From Entoloma clypeatum (taxonomy: Eukaryota > Basidiomycota > Agaricomycetes > Agaricales > Entolomataceae), in assembly GCA_963565915.1 (NCBI GenBank), contig OY751488.1, positions 4,154,001 through 4,218,000 on the forward strand: 64,000 nt of DNA. Reading direction: 5' to 3'. A program made the position numbers and the translations under genes. The notes under the pieces were generated by a model. That model worked only from the letters and a program-made list of their open reading frames with translations. It was not told where the DNA came from and did not search any database. Shown here piece after piece: positions 59,224 through 64,000 of this stretch (positions are counted from its first letter, which is position 1; each line of letters starts with the position of its first letter).

Positions 59224-60504
59224 TGATAAGGCCGCGATGCGTCTAGGCCTAAAATCTGCGCGTTTTGCACCCTTTCACACTATCTCTAAGGGATATAGAG
59301 AGTCCTAGATGAGCTCCGATTCTGAGGACTTAGTGGCGACGTTAGAGAGAGAGACCAGCGACCCTGGCAATGTAGGACATAGCGCTGGTCACCACTATGG
59401 GCTTAGCTATGATACTCGAGAGCTATGGGATCGTCTCGCGAGATAGAAAAGACTATTGAGTGCCTCTCACGACGAAGCGTGAAACAAGGAGATGGGTTAT
59501 ATTGGAGTTATCGATGACACTAGCACTGTCTACCATACATCGGGGCTTGACCGGAGACATTCTCGCGAGAGGTTTGGTCAACGTGCGCCGTGCTCCATGT
59601 CCAAATCGTCCATATCAGGAATATCGAAATGACATCGGATGATACAGACCGAGATCGGGTTTGATACATCGCGATCAACGTGACCTTATGGTGAACTTTG
59701 ATAGGGACCGAATCTGATGGGTGGCTTATCAAGGCGACCCTTAATTGATGCAGCTGATACCTCATGGTAACTAATCGGCATCGTCCCGGGTACATTGCAA
59801 AACCAAGATATTGAAATAGTGGCCTCTCCAGTGTGGCAGAGGTTTGGATATGGAAAAGGGGCGTACCTGTGGCGTTGTCTACCACATGGGCGCATCGAAA
59901 CGACTCTAGCGAAGGTCACTTGACTGGATACCATTTATTGATACCACATGCAACCTTTTTCTATATTTATTGCTGCTCATGTATAAAATCTCGTAGTTTC
60001 GTGGTAGATAGGTTAGGTTAGATTGTGCCCCAGAATTGATAGCATTTGTCTTGTGCATCTGTCGTCGTTCGCGAGTATCATTGAAGCCTCGAGATCGTTT
60101 GGTTTGCATCGGAAGTCAGTCGCAATTGTGTTTTGTGTGTTCGAGAACTTGTCAATCATCAAATCGTGTTATCTATCGGTCGTATTGGTCATTGTCGTGT
60201 TCGTATTCGGTCGAGATCGTGTTCGCGAAGTCTTGTTGGTCTGGAAATCACAAACCTCGGTTCATTATCTATTGAGAACTATCTCCAAGTCTTGTTGAAG
60301 ACCTATCAAGCCATCGCTAAACGAGTTATTCAATTGTTGTTTGGAAGAGTCGCATCCTGAGTGATCCCACTCATCACCCCGAACTATATCGATTGAGAAG
60401 TACACATCGCGAGACTTGTTCGGTCTTCGTTGTTGTGTTTGGTGTTTGTGTGTGTGATAGAGATATCGCTCGCGCTCATCCCCAGACTCACTTCCTTTGT
60501 TTCA
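59224..60504 (+). repeat. Gypsy M 5' LTR, 1281 bp
   Basis: Starts TGATAAGGCC where similarity of K to G ends, and ends CTTTGTTTCA two bases before a TGG-initial primer site. Boundaries inferred from these two junctions because the partner LTR is out of view. Contains CTCGCGA words repeatedly. Confidence 0.7.
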
Positions 60505-60506
60505 TC

Positions 60507-60523
60507 TGGAGCCCACCGCGAGG
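60507..60523 (+). other. tRNA-type PBS of gypsy M
   Basis: TGGAGCCCACCGCGAGG, complementary to a tRNA ending ...GGTGGGCTCCA. A lysine tRNA is possible but not verified. Confidence 0.6.
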
Positions 60524-60986
60524 GGTGGTTCTAAAATAACAAATTTACTCAGTATCGGCTCGATACAGTTCCTCTCAAGGAATTAGTTATAGTTCTCGCT
60601 TGAGAGATAACCCTGTCCTCTACAAGCAAACCCACTGTTGCATCTAGCAGCAAACACGTTAAAGCAAACTCGTGGAAGCCTCCAGTTCATAAAAGAGGTC
60701 TCGCGAGTAGTCATAAACCGAAGACAACATCTCTAAAAGTGTCATCTTCAAAAGCAACAAATTCACAATCTATTGAAACGGCTCGCAAGCGCGTGACCCG
60801 TAGTCTATCGAAAGCAGGAGCAGAACTAGTAGGACCTCTCAAAGAGCCCATAAAGCATACTCGAAAGAGAACACTAGAAAACCTTGAATCGGAAAGGCTC
60901 TAGCATCGCGAGAGCATTCAGTATTCATTGTGCAACCAATACAAACTCAAAATCAAAATCTTAACAGTCAATTGTCGACATATACA
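60524..60986 (+). other. Gypsy M untranslated leader
   Basis: No supported ORF before ATG 60987. An in-frame GTG at 60930 adds 19 codons but is an unlikely start. Confidence 0.6.
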
Positions 60987-62642
60987 ATGGCTACAAATAC
61001 ACAGAATGTTGCTGCAACTGCACCAAGGAATGGTTTGAGAATGCCGCGTCGAAGTGAACGAGGAGCGCCGAGATTTGATAAAGAAAAAGCCTCCGAGCTT
61101 TTAAGATTTATTGATGAAGTTGAAATCTGCTTTGACCACGCAGGTATAACCGATATCGTGGAAAAGAAAAAGTTAATCGGAGGCTATGCAGATAGTGTCT
61201 CTGAAGAAGAATGGACAACCCTCGATTCCTACGCTAAAGGAACATGGGAGGAGTATAAGAAAGAGTTAATAAACAACTACCCAGTGGTAGCGAGCGGACG
61301 CGACGGTACCTTGGCCAGATTATCGAGTATCTGCAAGGAGCACAGTCGTCTGGGACTAGGAAATCTGGATGAAATTATGTCCCTAAAACGTAGTTTCAAA
61401 GCCGAAGCTAAGAAACTGACTGGTGCGAATGGTTGTATCTCCAATCGTGAGCTCATGGGGAGGTTCTTGAGTTGTTTAAACGACGACTTTGCAGAAGCGG
61501 TCAAGTTGAGATTGTCCATGGTGGACACCGCGGCCACAGCAAATAATGCCGCGGCACCTGCGGTGAGACATCAGGATAATCTCGTAGACTTGAGTGACAT
61601 AATAGAAATTGTCGAGAAAATGGCGAGGCACCATAACGGTTTCACTGCTTCCAATAATTATACGTTGCGGGCCGCTCCCTCCAATGTCGCTATTCCTATG
61701 TCCAATCCGTCATCGGCGGTAAAGATCGAGCAAATGCTTGAGTCTGTGGCGCAGAGTCAGGCATTGTTGACCGATAGAGTTGAAGGCTTCGAGAAATCTA
61801 CGCAAGGAATTATGAAAACGCTTCAAGCGATGCAGGCAGGCCCTCAGCAACAGTACAAACAGGAACCGCGAGCGGCACCCAGTGGTGGGGCGCCTCCGGG
61901 ATGTTGTCACTATTGCTACAAGCCGCACCATTTCCTTCGAGAGTGTACCGAACTTCAGACGCATCTAGCGCAAGGAAAAATTAAAGCCACCCCACAAGGG
62001 ATCCGTTTGCCAGACGGAGGCTACATTCCTTGCGAGCCTAGTAATATTAGTCAGAAGGATCGGGTAGAGCAATTGTCGGCCAATAAGCAATTGTATCAAG
62101 GATATTTTGAAGACGAGCAAGCTCCTGGCCTACTCAACCTTGCGCAAATACAGGACAATTCAGACTACTCTCTGTTTACGAATAAGCCTCGCGATCAGTG
62201 AGACGAGAATCTGCGGTTGATGCAAGAAGGGATGGCCAAGCGCGACCAACAGATCGTGGCATTGAACAATCTCATAGCGCAACAACAGGCCGGTACGGCA
62301 GTCCCACCATTAAACCCGGTTCAGCAGCCATTTAATAATTTCAATATGTATACGCAACCATACGGTACTGCTCCGGCGGTTCCCGTACACTATACCCCAG
62401 TTCAGAATTCTTTTATGTCTGGAATATCAAACCCAGTTCCCCAGAATGTGGCACTGCAGAATCGAGTCGCGATGCCGGGAATGATGCCAGTCCAGCAACA
62501 GTTACCCATCAATGAGCCTGAGGGTACTTCGGGAAAGCCTGATATGCAGGAAGCATTCCTCGCGATGACTAAAGCGATGCAGGACATCAGTCAATTCGTA
62601 GTCACCCAATCGGGGAACGCCAAGAAGGAATCGGGTTTTTAG
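60987..62642 (+). pseudogene. gag: Gypsy M Gag with one internal TGA
   Basis: From ATG 60987 (MATNTQNVAATAPRNG). Capsid region: ELLRFIDEVEICFDHAGITD and WEEYKKELINNYP. A variant CCHC knuckle CHYCYKPHHFLREC follows a Pro/Ala/Gln linker. TGA at 62199-62201 (probably CGA originally, Q-R-D) interrupts; the same frame then runs 146 more codons, Gln/Pro/Met-rich, to TAG at 62640-62642. The final codons GGT TTT TAG include a slippery heptamer. A C-terminal Gag of this length is typical for this basidiomycete gypsy group. Confidence 0.85.
62633..62639 (+). promoter_or_regulatory. -1 frameshift heptamer GGGTTTT (gypsy M)
   Basis: Read G GGT TTT in the gag frame, immediately followed by the gag stop TAG. 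The next ORF is exactly in the -1 frame and open from this point. No strong downstream stem noticed. Confidence 0.65.
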
Positions 62643-63766
62643 AACGTTTGAGGAAGGCGAAGCAGATTCCAGCAAGGTCTAGGGTTGAAAAGAATCGTGC
62701 CAAATCGCCGGAGAAACGGACTGAAAACCGAGACCCAGATAGTGAAACAGAAAATGAAATAGAAAAAGATATTGAAGAAGTCGAGGAAGTAGATAGCGAT
62801 GATGATGAGGCAGAACCTGAGTTAACGCCGAAGCCATCGGCCAAGACAAAGTCTGTCACCCAAAAAGATAGTGACCGAGCGTTTACCCGCGAAGAAGTCA
62901 CTAGACCAGCAGTTGATTTGCCGTTTCGTGATGTACCAGAAGTCGCTTTTGTTCCCCTTGGTAAAAATAAAAGACCCGACCACGAGACCATCCCCGACGT
63001 TGATCGAAAGGGACCGGTGTTTCGCAGCAAGGCACCTATCGAAGAACAATTGAAGGGTGTCGCGGTCTCGGCAGTGCTCGAGACTCCGATCATGATTGCA
63101 TTGGGTGATTTATTGAGGGCAGATAAAGTAGTACAAGAGGAATTGCGAAAGCTATTGACTAGGAAGAGAGTACCTGCGAACGTTCAAGCGTTGAACCTGC
63201 TAGATTCAATGGACGACAGCCAGTTGTCATATTGGAAAAAGTTTGCCCAAACAAATGAACTAGAAGATATAGTTAAAGTAGATGAATTGCCAGTGGCGTC
63301 GTTCATGATCATGGAACAGACTATAAACAACCTACCTGTCGGTTCGGTGGTCGTCTCGGACCCCGTCTTACAGTATCTCGAGAGTTTGCCGCCTGGGACA
63401 GCACCTAAACCAGTATATGTCGCACAGGAATCGCAGAGTCTTCAGACAGTAAGTGCCGTGGTGAATGGAATGATGGAAGAACAGTGTATTCTTGATGGAG
63501 GCTCCCAGATCGTCTCGATGTCGAAGGCTGCAGCCGTCGCGATGAGGCTTTCGTGGGATCCAGATATATGCATCCATATGCAAAGTGCCAATAAGCAAAT
63601 CGAAAAGTCGCTGGGACTATCGCGAAATGTGCCGTTCCGTTTTGATCACATTGTAGTCTATCTGCAGGTCCATATTATAAATGAGCCAGCCTATAGAGTG
63701 CTTTTGGGGCGACCTTTCGACGTGGTAACTTGTAGTAATTATCAAAATGATAGAGATGGAGGACAA
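62639..63766 (+). CDS. pol: Gypsy M Pol N-terminus with protease (partial)
   Basis: Open in the -1 frame from the slip site. A charged linker (Glu/Asp/Lys-rich, 62700-62830), a conserved helical segment (ALGDLLRADKVVQEELRKLL) and an aspartic protease core with ILDGGSQIVSMSKAAAV (GAT at 63494), where the catalytic motif is DGG rather than DSG/DTG, and the flap-distal YRVLLGRPFDV block. Cut by copia N in the protease C-terminus; reverse transcriptase is not in the window. The ATG at 62648 is internal to the open frame. Confidence 0.85.
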
Positions 63767-64000
63767 TGTTGAAACTTTTCCATCACGTAGATTAGATTAG
63801 ATTAGATTATATCACGTGACCTTAGACATCTTCAATTACATACTTGTTTGGTTGGTACAAACAGTAGTACAGTATATAAGACCAGGAAACTGTCAATATC
63901 AACAAGTTGTCTCTTGACTCTTAACCAGCTCCATCGCTCTTACCAGCCTCAACCGCTCTCATCAGCCTCACCCCTCCCAAACCATGTAAGTGGCTAGAGC
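63767..64000 (+). repeat. Copia LTR N (partial at window edge)
   Basis: First 234 bp of the 310-bp copia LTR, starting TGTTGAAACT. It is not preceded by the G-rich tract, so it is a 5' LTR of a plus-strand element or a solo LTR. Expected duplication GACAA (63762-63766). Confidence 0.93.

Larger units (their letters stand above)
59224..63766 (+). mobile_element. Gypsy M, 5' part
   Basis: Ty3/gypsy element with a long LTR (1281 bp), tRNA-type PBS, Gag with one nonsense codon, a slip site and the beginning of Pol through protease. It is inserted in K (expected duplication TCCGC, 59219-59223) and interrupted at 63766 by a copia LTR. Low CpG decay apart from one TGA. Confidence 0.85.

Noticed and set aside
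1..64000. CRISPR array, prokaryotic operon, ribosome-binding sites, tRNA or rRNA genes
   Set aside because: Spliced genes, LTR elements and LINE indicate a fungal nuclear genome; no regularly spaced direct repeats of CRISPR type and no cloverleaf-like gene were seen.

Overview
The window reads as a transposon-rich stretch of a basidiomycete (Agaricomycetes-type) fungal nuclear genome. The evidence is several chromodomain Ty3/gypsy elements, one Ty1/copia family in many copies, a 5'-truncated LINE, very short introns with CTAAC-like branch sites in the few host-like genes, and fragments of host genes (recyclin-1/Sec10-like, Hsp70). There is no prokaryotic organisation. I saw no tRNA or rRNA gene and no CRISPR array.

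Layout, left to right, using letters for elements. A (1-701) is the 3' end of a copia element; it sits in copia C (702-9335, minus). C is also split by gypsy B (957-7520, minus, TSD CCTTT). C had itself inserted into an old chromovirus D (9336-13036 and 24967-25809). D is further split by copia E (13037-24966, TSD CGCAT), and E is split by gypsy F (17276-23424, TSD AGGGC). F has identical LTRs and intact ORFs and is the youngest element here. A short AT-rich spacer follows, then copia H (26719-32210, TSD GATAT). A gene-like island (32211-37226) holds a LINE copy with a 12-bp TSD, a possible host exon, a decayed recyclin-1-like gene and a minisatellite. Gypsy G (37227-49712, TSD CTCTT, same family as B) landed in that minisatellite and carries gypsy I (39185-45168, minus, TSD GGGT) inside its gag. 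The next gene-like island (49713-55933) holds more minisatellite, an Hsp70 scrap and a three-exon coiled-coil gene. The window ends with the 3' end of chromovirus J (55934-58150), the 5' end of K (58151-59223, B/G family), the 5' part of gypsy M (59224-63766) and a copia LTR N (63767-64000).

How the elements work, as far as the sequence shows. The copia family has a primer-binding site matching the anticodon arm of initiator tRNA-Met (the Drosophila copia half-tRNA type). The B/G/K family and F carry Tf1-like self-priming signatures: the predicted first 10-11 nt of the mRNA are complementary to a site 2 nt inside the 5' LTR. Element I may use a tRNA 3' end (TGG-initial site 2 nt inside its LTR), and M has a similar site. 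Three gypsy lineages (F, I, M) have canonical -1 frameshift heptamers, in the correct frame, between gag and pol. B and G share a 64-nt near-invariant gag-pol junction.

The most unusual cargo is accessory coding capacity downstream of pol: (i) a spliced antisense gene in D encoding a coiled coil plus a perfect Zn(II)2Cys6 cysteine pattern; (ii) a sense ORF of about 120 codons conserved between B and G with mostly silent differences; (iii) a post-pol ORF in J ending in a CCHC knuckle and interrupted by a 172-bp inverted repeat. Older copies are decaying through recurrent CGA-to-TGA changes, as expected for deamination of methylated CpG.
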